Assembly: GCA_002684655.1 (NCBI GenBank)
Contig: NYVR01000076.1
Span: 64,104-108,426 of the forward strand
Source of the DNA: Planctomycetota bacterium
GTDB taxonomy: Bacteria > Planctomycetota > UBA1135 > UBA2386
DNA length: 44,323 nucleotides
Direction of reading: 5' to 3'
Shown: piece by piece, positions 25,336 to 33,781 of the stretch
How the letters are laid out: the number at the start of each line of letters is the position of its first letter
How positions within the stretch are numbered: the stretch's first letter is position 1
The notes under the pieces: generated by a model
Seen by the model: the letters and a program-made list of their open reading frames with translations, nothing else
The model's database searches: none
What the model was told of the DNA's origin: nothing
Position numbers and translations under genes: made by a program

Positions 25336-26460
25336 ATGTCGCCTCGCCTGTTGCTGTCTTGTGCGCTCATCCTGGCTCCAGCTGGGAGATCCCAAGGAGA
25401 CGGATCCGCGCTGCGCGCGGCCGTCGCGCGCTTCGCTGAGACGGTCAAGCAGGGCGAGGTGTTGGGCGCCGTCTTGATGGTGACCCAGGGCGACCGCGTG
25501 TTGGTGCACGAGGCGCTAGGGCATCGCGACGTCGCCCGCGAGGCGCCGATGCAGAAGGACACGCTGTTCCGGATGGCGTCCAACACCAAGGCGGTCACCG
25601 CAGCGGCGATCCTGGCGCTGGTCGAGGACGGCGATGTTGAACTCGACGGGCCGATCGCGAGGTGGTTTCCGACGTTCGAAGGCGGTCGCGGATCCGAGGT
25701 CACCATCCGGCAGCTGCTGACGCACTCGAGCGGGCTGCGGATCCCGACGCTGTTCGTCTACCCGCTCACGTCGAAGAGCGACGCGCACCCGAACGCGCCC
25801 GACCTCGTCACGGAGTGCGCCCGCTTTGGCGAGATCGGGCCTAGCCGCGCGCCCGGCGCGACCTATAGCTACAGCAACCCGGGCTACAACCTGCTAGCCG
25901 GCGTCGTCGAGCTGGCGTCAGGGCGACCCTTCGCGGACTTCTGCCGCGCGCGCTTCTACGAGCCCCTCGGGATGAAGGACTCGTGCCATCACGAGACGGT
26001 CGCGGACAACGACCGCATGTCGGTCGTGGTGCAGGCCGAGGGGGAAGGTCGGTGGCGTGTGCGCTGGCGGCCGCACGGCGCGCCGACCGTGCCGTTCGTG
26101 CGTGGCAGCGGCGGCATGATCTCTACCGCTGCGGACTTTGAGCGCTTCGCCAGGCTGTTCGTCGAGGCTGGCGCGCGCGGCGGGCGGCCGCTGCTCGCGC
26201 CGGCGACCGTCGCGGCGGCTACGCGCGATCAGCTGCCGCACATCGAGGATGCTCGCTACGGGTTTGGCTGGCGCATCATCGACGGCGGCTTCTCTCACTC
26301 GGGCAGCGACGGCACCTACGCGTGGTGTTCCCCCGATCGGCGCCTAGTAGGTCTCGTGTTCACCCAGACCCAGTCGAGCAAGGCCCTGACCGCCGCCCGC
26401 GAGCGGTTCCGCGCGGACGTGCTCGCGGCGATCCCGCCGGGGGAGCCGGCTCGGCGTTGA
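25336..26460 (+). CDS. exported beta-lactamase-fold serine hydrolase (class C-like)
   Basis: 374 residues. Signal peptide RLLLSCALILAPAG. Active-site motifs of the penicillin-binding/class C family: S82-N-T-K85 (FRMASNTKAVTAA), Y179-S-N181 (YSYSNPGYNLLAG), and an HSGSDGTYAW segment near the C-terminus in the KTG position. LLTHSSGLRIP is the common companion motif. Members include esterases, D-aminopeptidases and peptidoglycan DD-peptidases; true beta-lactamase activity is unlikely without the KTG triad. It lies 40 bases after the oligopeptidase gene but has its own promoter element. Confidence 0.88.
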   Translation: MSPRLLLSCALILAPAGRSQGDGSALRAAVARFAETVKQGEVLGAVLMVTQGDRVLVHEALGHRDVAREAPMQKDTLFRMASNTKAVTAAAILALVEDGDVELDGPIARWFPTFEGGRGSEVTIRQLLTHSSGLRIPTLFVYPLTSKSDAHPNAPDLVTECARFGEIGPSRAPGATYSYSNPGYNLLAGVVELASGRPFADFCRARFYEPLGMKDSCHHETVADNDRMSVVVQAEGEGRWRVRWRPHGAPTVPFVRGSGGMISTAADFERFARLFVEAGARGGRPLLAPATVAAATRDQLPHIEDARYGFGWRIIDGGFSHSGSDGTYAWCSPDRRLVGLVFTQTQSSKALTAARERFRADVLAAIPPGEPARR

Positions 26461-26488
26461 CGAGGCTTGCCGCCGGCTGCGCGGTCGC

Positions 26489-26494
26489 TACCAT
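26489..26494 (+). promoter_or_regulatory. possible -10 element of the tRNA-Pro gene
   Basis: TACCAT about 43 bases upstream of the mature tRNA 5' end, leaving room for a short 5' leader that includes the hairpin at 26507-26520. Confidence 0.35.
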
Positions 26495-26506
26495 TCTCCG
26501 TCCCCC

Positions 26507-26520
26507 GGGGCTTCGGCCCC
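26507..26520 (+). other. UUCG tetraloop hairpin upstream of tRNA-Pro
   Basis: GGGGC-TTCG-GCCCC, a very stable 5-bp stem with a UUCG tetraloop, 16 bases before the tRNA. It could end the serine hydrolase transcript (no U-tract) or sit in the pre-tRNA leader. Confidence 0.5.
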
Positions 26521-26536
26521 AGTCGGAATCGACCGT

Positions 26537-26613
26537 CGGAGCGTGGCGCAGCCTGGTAGCGCACCTGCATGGGGTGCAGGGGGTCGGAGGTTCAAATCCT
26601 CTCGCTCCGACCA
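26537..26613 (+). tRNA. tRNA-Pro (anticodon GGG), CCA encoded
   Basis: 77 bases including the CCA. The acceptor arms are CGGAGCG and CGCTCCG with discriminator A. The D-loop contains GCGCAGCCTGGTAGCGC. The anticodon stem is CCTGC/GCAGG around loop ATGGGGT (anticodon GGG), and the T-loop is GGTTCAAATCC. It reads CCC/CCU proline codons. The 3' end and flank are repeated in decayed form 1.17 kb downstream. Confidence 0.95.
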
Positions 26614-26661
26614 CTTTCTAACGGTCGTCTGCAGCGCTGCATGCGCCGGGCAGCTGGGGAC
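26582..26661 (+). repeat. tRNA-Pro 3' end plus flank, intact copy of an imperfect direct repeat
   Basis: This copy covers the variable and T-arm, the acceptor end and about 48 bases of flank. It aligns without gaps to 27755-27834. The core CCGACCACTTTCTAA (26607-26621) is identical in both copies; TCGTCTG and AGCGC follow at the same spacing. Confidence 0.75.
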
Positions 26662-26863
26662 GTCTTCACGATGACGTTGAGCGTCTTCGCGCTGGCCGCG
26701 GCCAAGACCTACCTGGAGCCGGGCGCCGACGACACCAATACGTTCGACCGGGGTGCTCCTAATACCCTGCACTTTCGCCACATCGCGGATGTCGAAGAGC
26801 GCTCGACCGCGGCGCGGCAAGCAGGGTCTCGAAATCACCGCTGGCGCGTCTTATCCCCTCGCG

Positions 26864-27235
26864 ATGACCGCCTCCTACGAGATCCTGCGCGCGCTGTCGC
26901 TGATGGCTTTCCTGTTCTATGGGAGCGCGTGCGTCTTCGCTGGTTCGATGGAGGCGGATTTCGAGCGGTTTGGGCTGTCACACATGCGCGTGCTGGTGGG
27001 CAGCCTTGAGCTGCTCGGCGCGCTCGGGCTGCTGGCCGGCTATTTCCACGCGCCGCTCGTCGCGGTCGCATCGGGAGGCCTGTCCCTGCTGATGTTGTTC
27101 GGTGTCGCGACCCGCGTCCGCGTCGGCGACCCCTTCGTCGCGTCGCTGCCAGCGCTCACGCTTTGCCTCGTCAACGCGTTCATCTTCGCGGTCGCCGTCG
27201 TCGGCCGGCGCGCAGCGCACAGCGGCGGCCACTAG
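26864..27235 (+). CDS. DoxX family membrane protein
   Basis: 123 residues from ATG 26864 with four predicted membrane segments: ILRALSLMAFLFYGSACVF; LVGSLELLGALGLLAGYF; LVAVASGGLSLLMLFGVAT; and LPALTLCLVNAFIFAVAVV. The FxxFGLSHxRVLVGSLELLGALGLLAG layout is DoxX-like. TATCCC-CTCGCG-ATG in front is one mismatch from TANNNT. DoxX proteins are small quinone/redox-associated or sulfur-stress membrane subunits; most, including this one, have no assigned role. It lies between the two tRNA-derived repeats with a second, convergent DoxX gene 25 bases away. Confidence 0.75.
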   Translation: MTASYEILRALSLMAFLFYGSACVFAGSMEADFERFGLSHMRVLVGSLELLGALGLLAGYFHAPLVAVASGGLSLLMLFGVATRVRVGDPFVASLPALTLCLVNAFIFAVAVVGRRAAHSGGH

Positions 27236-27260
27236 CAGGACGCGGACGTTCGGCGGCCTC

Positions 27261-27623
27261 CTAGACGAATACGACGAACAGGCAAAGCACGAGCAGCGTC
27301 AGCGCGGGCATCGCCTTCTTCGGTGGGTCCTTGACCTTTACGTGCATCACCGTCGCGCCCGCCATCAGCGCGGCCAGACTCGCCGCGCCCGGCACTGTCG
27401 CCGCCGGCGCCCAGACGCCGACCAGCAGCGCGACCGCGCACGCGAGCTTCAGCGCGCCGACGATATAGAACATGGCAGGCGGCAGGCCGTAGACGGCGAA
27501 CTCCTCCTTCATGTTCTGCGCGGCGCCGCCGCGGTAGCTGGTCGCCCGGTTTACCCGCAGCAGCCAGACATTGAGGATCACAAGAGCCAGGGCGACCTGG
27601 AAGACGAGGACGGCGGTGATCAT
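27261..27623 (-). CDS. DoxX-like family membrane protein
   Basis: 120 residues with four hydrophobic helices. The central FAVYGLPPAMFYIVGALKLA and the MHVKVKDPPKKAMPALTLL near the C-terminus are typical of the DoxX_2-type subfamily. It differs clearly from the DoxX protein on the other strand, so the two are not a recent duplication. TAAGAG-CACGCAC-ATG upstream is one mismatch from the leaderless pattern. Function unknown. Confidence 0.75.
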   Translation of the reverse strand: MITAVLVFQVALALVILNVWLLRVNRATSYRGGAAQNMKEEFAVYGLPPAMFYIVGALKLACAVALLVGVWAPAATVPGAASLAALMAGATVMHVKVKDPPKKAMPALTLLVLCLFVVFV

Positions 27624-28030
27624 GTGCGTGCTCTTACGACCCTACGACAACGAACGAAGCGCAGATGTCTGCAGCACAACGCCGCAAACCACCAGAGTCT
27701 GTTCGTCGGGCCTACGCGGTTCAAGCTGCGGCCCGACCCACCTTGGCATCCGGCGGCGGGAGATGCAAACACACTCGCGCCGACCACTTTCTAAGTTTCG
27801 TCTGTAGCGCAGAATGTCCCGGACGGATGAGCGCGTGCTCGACGGGTCTGCTGGCTGGAGTTTGACGGTCGACGTTCCGCAGCGCGCTGAGCGCGACCGG
27901 TGTCGGGTCATTCAAGTGGATGTAGGCGGGGGCGTTCGAGCATCAGGGGCAAGCCGCGCCTCCGCATGGTGGGGCGGATCGACTAGCATGAGCCTTCGCC
28001 CTTAGGCCCAAGCCACCACAAGGCCGGTTC
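27624..28030. other. 407-base gap carrying the decayed tRNA-Pro copy
   Basis: No gene seen. The segment from about 27700 to 27834 is tRNA-Pro-related, clearest from 27755. The last 50 bases lead into the DUF3472 gene; TAGGCC at about 28004 is a weak -10 candidate for it. Confidence 0.5.
27755..27834 (+). repeat. decayed direct repeat of the tRNA-Pro 3' end and its flank
   Basis: It matches 26582-26661 by eye without gaps. It includes the exact 15-base core CCGACCACTTTCTAA (27780-27794), but the T-arm pairing is broken (GATGCAAACAC against GTTCAAATCC), so it is not a functional tRNA. Upstream similarity to the anticodon arm (CACCT, GGCAT) suggests that more of the tRNA was once present. It could be an old attachment site or the remains of a tandem tRNA. 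Confidence 0.7.
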
Positions 28031-29680
28031 ATGCTGATTCGCTTCGCCATTGCCATCATTTTGGCCTGCTCGCTCGCAACGTCACCCGCAGCGCAAGTCG
28101 AAACGATCACGGCCAACGGGCAGCGGTTCCTCGGGCAAGCGGCGGCGCGAGCGACGTTGATCCTCGACGCCAACTCATGCTTCTTCGATGGGAGAAACCT
28201 GCAGTGCAAAGGTCAGGGGCCAGCCGCGGCCGAAGGCGACCGGCTCAACGGCGGCAAGAGCTTTGACCTGATCACCGGCATCAAGGCCGGCAACCAAGTG
28301 TCGTGGTACGTGAACGTATCCACGGCGGGCGCGTGCAAGGTCGCGCTGCAACCCGGCGAAGACCGAGGCCTACAAGCGTCGTTTGAGCTGCGGATCGAAC
28401 AGCAGCGCATTCCGCTGGGCGCGGCAGCGGCCTCGTTTCGCTTCGCTCGCGCTGGCGTGCACCGCATCCGCCTCACGAACACCGCCTCTTCCGCAGCGAG
28501 CGTTCGCGGCCTCGTGCTGACCGGCGCCGCCATGGACGGCGCTTCGCTGCTGCGGACGCGCTGGCGCCCCGCTGCTGCGCACGCGAAGTTCCGCTCCTCC
28601 ACGCTCGCAGCGGGAGCGCGCGTTTGGATCATGGAGATGGACGCCGCGCCAGGCGACGCCGGGTTCTATTCGCCGATGACCACGCCGTTCGGCTACTTCG
28701 GCCCCTCGTGGACCAAGGAGGGCATCCCGACCGGCATGAATTTCTCGATGTGGTCCTTCGGACGCGGCAAAGAAGAGCCGCCGCTCGAACAGCTCTCGCA
28801 CTTGCTGGCCGTCGGCCACCCAAGCGCGCGCTTCGACGGCTTTGGCCACGAGGGGACCGGCGTAAAGCCGCGCGGCTGGAACCCGTTCGCGCAGTGGCGC
28901 GGCCAGCGCTGCGTGCTGGCGCTGCGCATGGAGCGCGGCGACCCCTACGACACCTACTCCGGCTACCTGTTCGACGAGACCTCGCTGACCTGGAAGCTGT
29001 TCTGTGCAGGCCGCAAATACACAGCCCCGAAGCAGGGTCAGCGGCGCAAGCGCGCGAACGCCGACCGGATGCTCCTCCCCGGGAGCTTCGTTGAGGTGCC
29101 TGGCCCGCCACACCGGCAGCGCACGGGACACATCGTCCGCGAGATGCGCTACCGCGGCTTCCTGCTCGACGAGCAGCGCCATCCGCACACGCTGGATCGC
29201 ATCAGCGGCCGAGATAAGACGCCGGTGGGCAACCAAGGCCGCGGCGTCACCGGCGACGGCCGGTTCCGGCTTTGGATGGGCGGCATGGAGCAGTTCGAAG
29301 AGAGCCCCGCGCAGACGCTCGCAGCGCGCTACGACGCGAGCACGCTCGAGTGGATGAAGCCCGCCAAGCTCTCGGCGCTGTTCACTTGGCCGACCACCAT
29401 CACGGTCCAGTCCGCCCTCCGAAAGGACGGGGTCGTGCACGTCACCTGCCAAACAAGCGGCGTGGGGGAGCCCACGAGCGTGCGCCTTTACGCCGGCGCT
29501 CGGGATTGCCTCACGCTCGCCGACCGTTGGGATCATGCGATCCCGATCCCAGACCTCCCCAACGGAGATGCGTGCGTCCAGGTAGAGGTCCCCGCCAACG
29601 CGCGGTTCGCCCGCATCTTGGTCGAGAATGAGAACGGGAAGTTCTGGTCGATGCAGACGGCCCCGATCGCGACGGAGTAG
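28031..29680 (+). CDS. exported DUF3472-type protein
   Basis: 549 residues. Signal peptide FAIAIILACSLATSPAAQ. A first beta-domain (about 25-175) looks like the DUF5077/carbohydrate-binding module that precedes DUF3472. The central part shows the DUF3472 layout: WIMEMDAAPGDAGFYSPMT, FGYFGPSW, FSMWSFGRG and GFGHEGTGVKPRG, with a C-terminal fibronectin-like stretch. The family is exported and linked to polysaccharide-using bacteria, but no activity is proven. The family call is by pattern, not by a search. AAGG about 8 bases upstream may be a weak SD; there is no TANNNT at the leaderless distance. Confidence 0.7.
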   Translation: MLIRFAIAIILACSLATSPAAQVETITANGQRFLGQAAARATLILDANSCFFDGRNLQCKGQGPAAAEGDRLNGGKSFDLITGIKAGNQVSWYVNVSTAGACKVALQPGEDRGLQASFELRIEQQRIPLGAAAASFRFARAGVHRIRLTNTASSAASVRGLVLTGAAMDGASLLRTRWRPAAAHAKFRSSTLAAGARVWIMEMDAAPGDAGFYSPMTTPFGYFGPSWTKEGIPTGMNFSMWSFGRGKEEPPLEQLSHLLAVGHPSARFDGFGHEGTGVKPRGWNPFAQWRGQRCVLALRMERGDPYDTYSGYLFDETSLTWKLFCAGRKYTAPKQGQRRKRANADRMLLPGSFVEVPGPPHRQRTGHIVREMRYRGFLLDEQRHPHTLDRISGRDKTPVGNQGRGVTGDGRFRLWMGGMEQFEESPAQTLAARYDASTLEWMKPAKLSALFTWPTTITVQSALRKDGVVHVTCQTSGVGEPTSVRLYAGARDCLTLADRWDHAIPIPDLPNGDACVQVEVPANARFARILVENENGKFWSMQTAPIATE

Positions 29681-29761
29681 TCCGTCGACGCCGACCATTC
29701 TGAGGCGACAGCGTCACGTCGGGGTATTGCGCCTCATAGCTTCCTGGGGTCTCGTTACGCT

Positions 29762-30814
29762 ATGACTGCAGACGCCCGCCAAGCTGCTCTGGATCGCCAA
29801 GCGCAGCTGACCAAGCCGCCGGGCAGCCTCGGCCGGCTCGAGGACGTCGCGGTCAGCCTCGCGACGATCCAGCGGAGCGCAGAGCCGCGCAGCCGCCCGG
29901 CCGTAACGCTGCTGTTCGCGAGCGACCACCCGGTCGCGGCGCGCGGGGTGTCGGCGTATCCGCCGAGCGTCACGGTGGCGATGCTGGCCAACTTCGCCAG
30001 CTGCGGCGCCGCGTCGACGGTGTTCGCCCGCGCCCTCGGCGTGGATTTGCGCGTCTACGACGTCGGCGTGTCGACCGACGGTGCCGCGCAGCCTCACGAT
30101 GGCGACACCGTGCGGCGGGTGCGCGCCGACGCGCTGCAGCAGGTCGGCGACCTGAGCGTTGAGCCCGCGATGAGCGCGGCGTGCGTCGAGGCCGCGATGC
30201 AGGCCGGTCGCGACGCGGTGGCGGACGCGTGCGCGAGCAGCGGCGACGCGCTGCGCGTCTTGCTGCTCGGTGAGATGGGCATTGGCAACACCACCCCGGC
30301 CACGGCGATCGCGTGCGCGACGCTCCAGCGGCCCGCCGCTGCGCTCACGGGGCCAGGAACGGGGGTCGCGGGCGACGCGTTGCAGAACAAAATCCGGGTC
30401 CTCGAGGCGGCGCTCGCGCGCGTCGACGAGCTTGGCATAGACCGCGCCGACGGACGTGAGGTGCTGCGCCAGCTAGGCGGCCGCGAGATCGCGGCGATGA
30501 CCGGCGCGATGCTCGAGGCGGCGTCGCGCGGCGTCGCGGTGCTCGTCGACGGCTTCGTTGTTTCGTCAGCGGCGCTCGCAGCCTGCGCGATCGCGCCTTC
30601 CTGCAGAGACGTCATGCTGTTCGCGCACCGGTCGCAGGAGCCCGCGCACCGGCTCGTCCTCGAGCACCTCGGCGCCGAGTGGCTGCTCGACCTTGGCCTG
30701 CGGCTGGGTGAGGGCACGGGCGCGCTCGCGGCCATGCCGCTGCTTGACCTCGCGTGCGCGATGCACAACGACATGGCGACCTTCGCCGAGGCCAACGTCG
30801 ACGGCCCGTCATGA
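29762..30814 (+). CDS. cobT: nicotinate-nucleotide-dimethylbenzimidazole phosphoribosyltransferase
   Basis: 350 residues. CobT makes alpha-ribazole 5'-phosphate from dimethylbenzimidazole and nicotinate mononucleotide for the lower ligand of cobalamin. Motifs: LTKPPGSLGRLED (16-28), LFASDHPVAARGVSAYP, GEMGIGNTTPA, and the catalytic E317 in LRLGEGTGA, the same residue number as in Salmonella CobT. First gene of a three-gene coupled operon; its TGA overlaps the cobS ATG. TACGCT directly abuts the ATG, which is too close to serve as its -10 for a leaderless message. Confidence 0.97.
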   Translation: MTADARQAALDRQAQLTKPPGSLGRLEDVAVSLATIQRSAEPRSRPAVTLLFASDHPVAARGVSAYPPSVTVAMLANFASCGAASTVFARALGVDLRVYDVGVSTDGAAQPHDGDTVRRVRADALQQVGDLSVEPAMSAACVEAAMQAGRDAVADACASSGDALRVLLLGEMGIGNTTPATAIACATLQRPAAALTGPGTGVAGDALQNKIRVLEAALARVDELGIDRADGREVLRQLGGREIAAMTGAMLEAASRGVAVLVDGFVVSSAALAACAIAPSCRDVMLFAHRSQEPAHRLVLEHLGAEWLLDLGLRLGEGTGALAAMPLLDLACAMHNDMATFAEANVDGPS

Positions 30815-31614
30815 CCTCAACGAACGAAGACCGCCCCGAGTCGACCGACGCACAGACGCTGCGCCACGCGCTGCGCGGCGTGCGCGCGGCGTTCATCTTC
30901 TTGACGCGCGTCCCCGTCGGCGGCTTCCCCTATCAAACCGTCGAGTGGAAGTGGGCCAACGCCCACTTCCCGCTTGTCGGCGCGTTCCTCGGCGCGTGCT
31001 CAGGGCTGGTCTATTGGTGCGCGTGCGACTTCGACGCCACCTTTGCGGCGGTGCTCGCGGTCGCGACCAGCATCTGGATGACGGGCGCGTTCCACGAAGA
31101 CGGCCTCGCGGACAGCGCCGACGCGCTCGGCGGCGGGATCGACGACAAGCCGCGCGTGCTCGAGATCTTGAAGGACAGCAGGATCGGCACCTACGGCACA
31201 GCTGGCTTCGTGATGGTGCTGCTCGCCCGCGTCGCGCTCTTGAGCAAGCTGACGGCGCTGCCCGGGCTGTTGGCGCTGGTGTCGGCGCACAGCCTCGCGC
31301 GCGTGCCGCCGATCTGGATCAAGACCTTCTTGCCGTATGCGTCGGAGGGGCCGCTCGCCAAGAGCCGTGACCTCGAGAGCTCTAGCTCGGTGCAGGTGGT
31401 CGTCGCGACCGCCTGGGGCCTCTTGTTGGGCGTCCTCTTCGTGCCCAGCTTGACGACCCTGATTTGGATCGCGCTGGCGTTGGCGATCCTCGGCCGGTTC
31501 CTCGCGTGGCGGTTCGACCGTCGCGTCGGCGGTTATACGGGCGACTTCCTGGGTGCTACGGAGCAGCTCGGAGAGGTCGTCGTGCTGCTCGCGTTCGCGA
31601 TCACGATGGGATGA
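30811..31614 (+). CDS. cobS: adenosylcobinamide-GDP ribazoletransferase
   Basis: 267 residues from the ATG in the ATGA overlap with cobT. An integral membrane enzyme joining adenosylcobinamide-GDP and alpha-ribazole (phosphate). The N-terminal FIFLTRVPVGG and the conserved acidic motif GAFHEDGLADSADALGGG (93-109), which coordinates Mg, are diagnostic. Several membrane helices follow, and GxTGDFLGATEQLGE near the C-terminus is also typical. Its TGA overlaps the next ATG, so production is linked to the phosphatase. Confidence 0.96.
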   Translation: MTSTNEDRPESTDAQTLRHALRGVRAAFIFLTRVPVGGFPYQTVEWKWANAHFPLVGAFLGACSGLVYWCACDFDATFAAVLAVATSIWMTGAFHEDGLADSADALGGGIDDKPRVLEILKDSRIGTYGTAGFVMVLLARVALLSKLTALPGLLALVSAHSLARVPPIWIKTFLPYASEGPLAKSRDLESSSSVQVVVATAWGLLLGVLFVPSLTTLIWIALALAILGRFLAWRFDRRVGGYTGDFLGATEQLGEVVVLLAFAITMG

Positions 31615-32135
31615 TGCCTGCTCGCCTCACGGTTGTCCGGCACGCTGAGGCGAGCTGTGACGGTGTCTGCTACGGGCGCGCCGACGTGTCGGTGAAGCTC
31701 TCGCCGGAAGCCGCGCTGCGCCAGGTCACGTGGCCAGCAGTGGCGACGGTCTGGTCTTCGCCGTCGCCGCGCTGCCGCGACCTCGCCGCAGCGGTCGCCG
31801 CGCAGCAGCGGGCGTCGCTGCGCGTAGACGAGCGCCTGTACGAGATGGACTTCGGCGCGTGGGAGGGTCGCGCGTGGCGGGACATCTCGGAAGACGAGCT
31901 CACGCCGTGGATGTCGGACTGGCAGAACGCGGCGCCGCCGGGCGGGGAGACGACCTCGCAGCTGACGGCGCGCGTGGCTGCGTGGCACGAAGAGCTCGCG
32001 ACTCCTCCGCACCGGCACCTGCTGGTCGCGCACGCCGGCGTCGTCCGGGCGCTCTGGGTGGTTCACGAGGAGATGATGTGGCCGGACGCGATGGAGCGCG
32101 CGGTCCCACACCTGGAACCGATCGAGCTGCGGTGA
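31611..32135 (+). CDS. cobC: alpha-ribazole phosphatase (histidine phosphatase family)
   Basis: 174 residues from the first ATG of ATGATG (31611), coupled to cobS. The phosphohistidine motif VVRHAEASCDGVCYGRADV (R10-H11) with its YGRADV part is the CobC variant of the RHG phosphatases. YEMDFGAWEGRAW and LLVAHAGVVRAL supply the acid and second histidine. It removes the 5' phosphate of alpha-ribazole phosphate or of cobalamin phosphate, completing the nucleotide loop with CobT and CobS. The kinase/guanylyltransferase CobU is not in the window. Confidence 0.92.
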   Translation: MMPARLTVVRHAEASCDGVCYGRADVSVKLSPEAALRQVTWPAVATVWSSPSPRCRDLAAAVAAQQRASLRVDERLYEMDFGAWEGRAWRDISEDELTPWMSDWQNAAPPGGETTSQLTARVAAWHEELATPPHRHLLVAHAGVVRALWVVHEEMMWPDAMERAVPHLEPIELR

Positions 32136-32185
32136 CGCGTCGTGTTGATGTGGCGCGCAACCCTTTGGGCGCTCCTTGGCATCGT

Positions 32186-33781
32186 TCAGCGCGTCGGCTC
32201 TAGCGCGCGCTCGAGTCGACCGAGGAGGCGGTCACTGACAAGGGCCAACGCAGCCGCCGGGATCGCGCCGATCATGAGCAGCGGCATGTCATTGAGCGCT
32301 AGACCGTCGACGATGAAGCCGCCCAGCCCGCCGGCGCCGATGAACGCGGCGAGGACGGCGAAGCCGACGCTGATCACCGTCGCGGTGCGTACGCCGGCGA
32401 GGATCATCGGCAGCGCGAGCGGCAGCTGGACCCTCCACAGGATCTCGCGGTCGCGCATACCCATGCCGCGGGCGGCGTCGACGAGATCCGCGGGCACGCC
32501 GAGGACGCCGGTGCACGTGTTGCGGAGGATAGGCAGCAGCGCGTAGAGGAACAGCGCCGCGATCGCCGACCACATGCTCAACCCCAGAAGCGGGATCAAG
32601 AACACCAGCAGCGCGAGGCTCGGGATCGTCTGGACGACCCCCGCCAACGCCAGCAGCGCCGCGCGCAGCGACGGCTGCGAGGCCATCCGAAGGCCTGCGG
32701 GCACGGCGATCCCCGTGGCGAGTCCGACGGCTGCCAAGACGAGCAGCAGGTGCTCAAACAGCCGCGTTCCGAGCTGGCGCCAGGAGCGGCTTAGGGTCGC
32801 GAAGAAGCTCGGTCGCGTGCGCGCTTCGAGCGCGACCTTTGCTGGCGCGCGTCGCGCCCGCTGCAGCGCGGCGCGAGCGCGCTCTGCAGCGAGCGACTCG
32901 CGGGGTGCGTCGACCAGCTCTTCGAGCTCTAGGAACGCCCGCGCCGCTGCTTGCGCGGAGAAGCCATCGGTTTCGACCATCAAGTTGAGCGCTTGCGCGT
33001 CCTGATCGGTCACGCGGAACGCGAGCAGGGCTAGCGCGTCCGCGAGTTCGGGGTGCGTGCGCATGGTCTCCCCGCGCACGACCGGCGCGGCGTGATAGGG
33101 GGGGAAGAACCGTCGATCGTCCTCAAGCACGCGTAGGTCAAAGCGGAGCAGCTTGCCGTCGGTGGAGTAGACGTCCATCAGGTCGATCTGGCCGGCAGCG
33201 ATCGCCTCGTAGCCCAACGCGTGCTCCAGCACCCTGACGTCTCCTAGCTGCAGGCCGTAGCGCGCGCGCAGGCCGCGATATCCGTCAGCGCGCTCACCAA
33301 ACTCGCTACCGAAACCTGCCCGCAGGTCGCGTTGGTGTACGCGGAGGTCCGAGATGCTGCGGATGCCCAGCTCTTCGGCGCGGTCGGCGCGCATCGCCAA
33401 GGCGTAGGTGTTGTTCAGTCCGAACGGCTCCAGCCAATGCACGTCGAACTGTTCACGGCAGACCCGCTGAACCTCGAAGAACGTTCGGAGGGGGTCCGGC
33501 GCAGCGTCGACGCGGCCTAGGATCGTCGCCCACCCTGTCCCGGTATAGTCGGCGTAGAGGTCGATCTCGCCGGTGCGCAGCGCCTCCCAGCAGAGCATGG
33601 TGCCCTGCAGGTTGAGCTTGCGGTCCACTACGTAGTCGGTGCGGGCTTCGATGACTTGCGCCATGAGCTCCGCGAGGACCGCCGACTCGGCGAACTTCTT
33701 ACTGCCCACCTTGAGCGGCGCTTGGCCGGCCGCTGCCGCGGCCACGGCCGCGGCTAGCGCGATCGCTGCGTAGGTCCTCAC
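32186..33781 (-). CDS. fused substrate-binding protein and permease of an OpuC/EgtU-like ABC importer
   Basis: 531 residues. A signal peptide (AAIALAAAVAAAAAG) and an OpuCC-like binding domain at about 23-290 (KVGSKKFAESAVLAELMAQ, LYADYTGTGW) come first. The permease domain with five to six helices follows at about 335-525, including the coupling loop AARGMGMRDREILWRVQLP. Known fusions in this group (EgtU, Lactococcus OpuABC, ProWX) have the permease first. The family takes up glycine betaine, choline, carnitine or ergothioneine; the aromatic cage cannot be assigned by eye, so the ligand stays open. The ATG overlaps the ATPase TGA (ATGA). Confidence 0.9.
   Translation of the reverse strand: MRTYAAIALAAAVAAAAAGQAPLKVGSKKFAESAVLAELMAQVIEARTDYVVDRKLNLQGTMLCWEALRTGEIDLYADYTGTGWATILGRVDAAPDPLRTFFEVQRVCREQFDVHWLEPFGLNNTYALAMRADRAEELGIRSISDLRVHQRDLRAGFGSEFGERADGYRGLRARYGLQLGDVRVLEHALGYEAIAAGQIDLMDVYSTDGKLLRFDLRVLEDDRRFFPPYHAAPVVRGETMRTHPELADALALLAFRVTDQDAQALNLMVETDGFSAQAAARAFLELEELVDAPRESLAAERARAALQRARRAPAKVALEARTRPSFFATLSRSWRQLGTRLFEHLLLVLAAVGLATGIAVPAGLRMASQPSLRAALLALAGVVQTIPSLALLVFLIPLLGLSMWSAIAALFLYALLPILRNTCTGVLGVPADLVDAARGMGMRDREILWRVQLPLALPMILAGVRTATVISVGFAVLAAFIGAGGLGGFIVDGLALNDMPLLMIGAIPAAALALVSDRLLGRLERALEPTR

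Noticed and set aside
27221..27260. Direct repeat CGGCGGCC...CTAG at the ends of the two DoxX genes
   Set aside because: Short, GC-rich and explained by chance around two stop codons.
28370..29698. Long open frame antisense to the DUF3472 gene (442 codons)
   Set aside because: Composition typical of a shadow frame; no signal peptide, no motif, no promoter.
29754..29761. TACGCT touching the cobT ATG as its -10 element
   Set aside because: With no spacer the transcript would start inside the gene; no alternative start codon lies 6-7 bases downstream.
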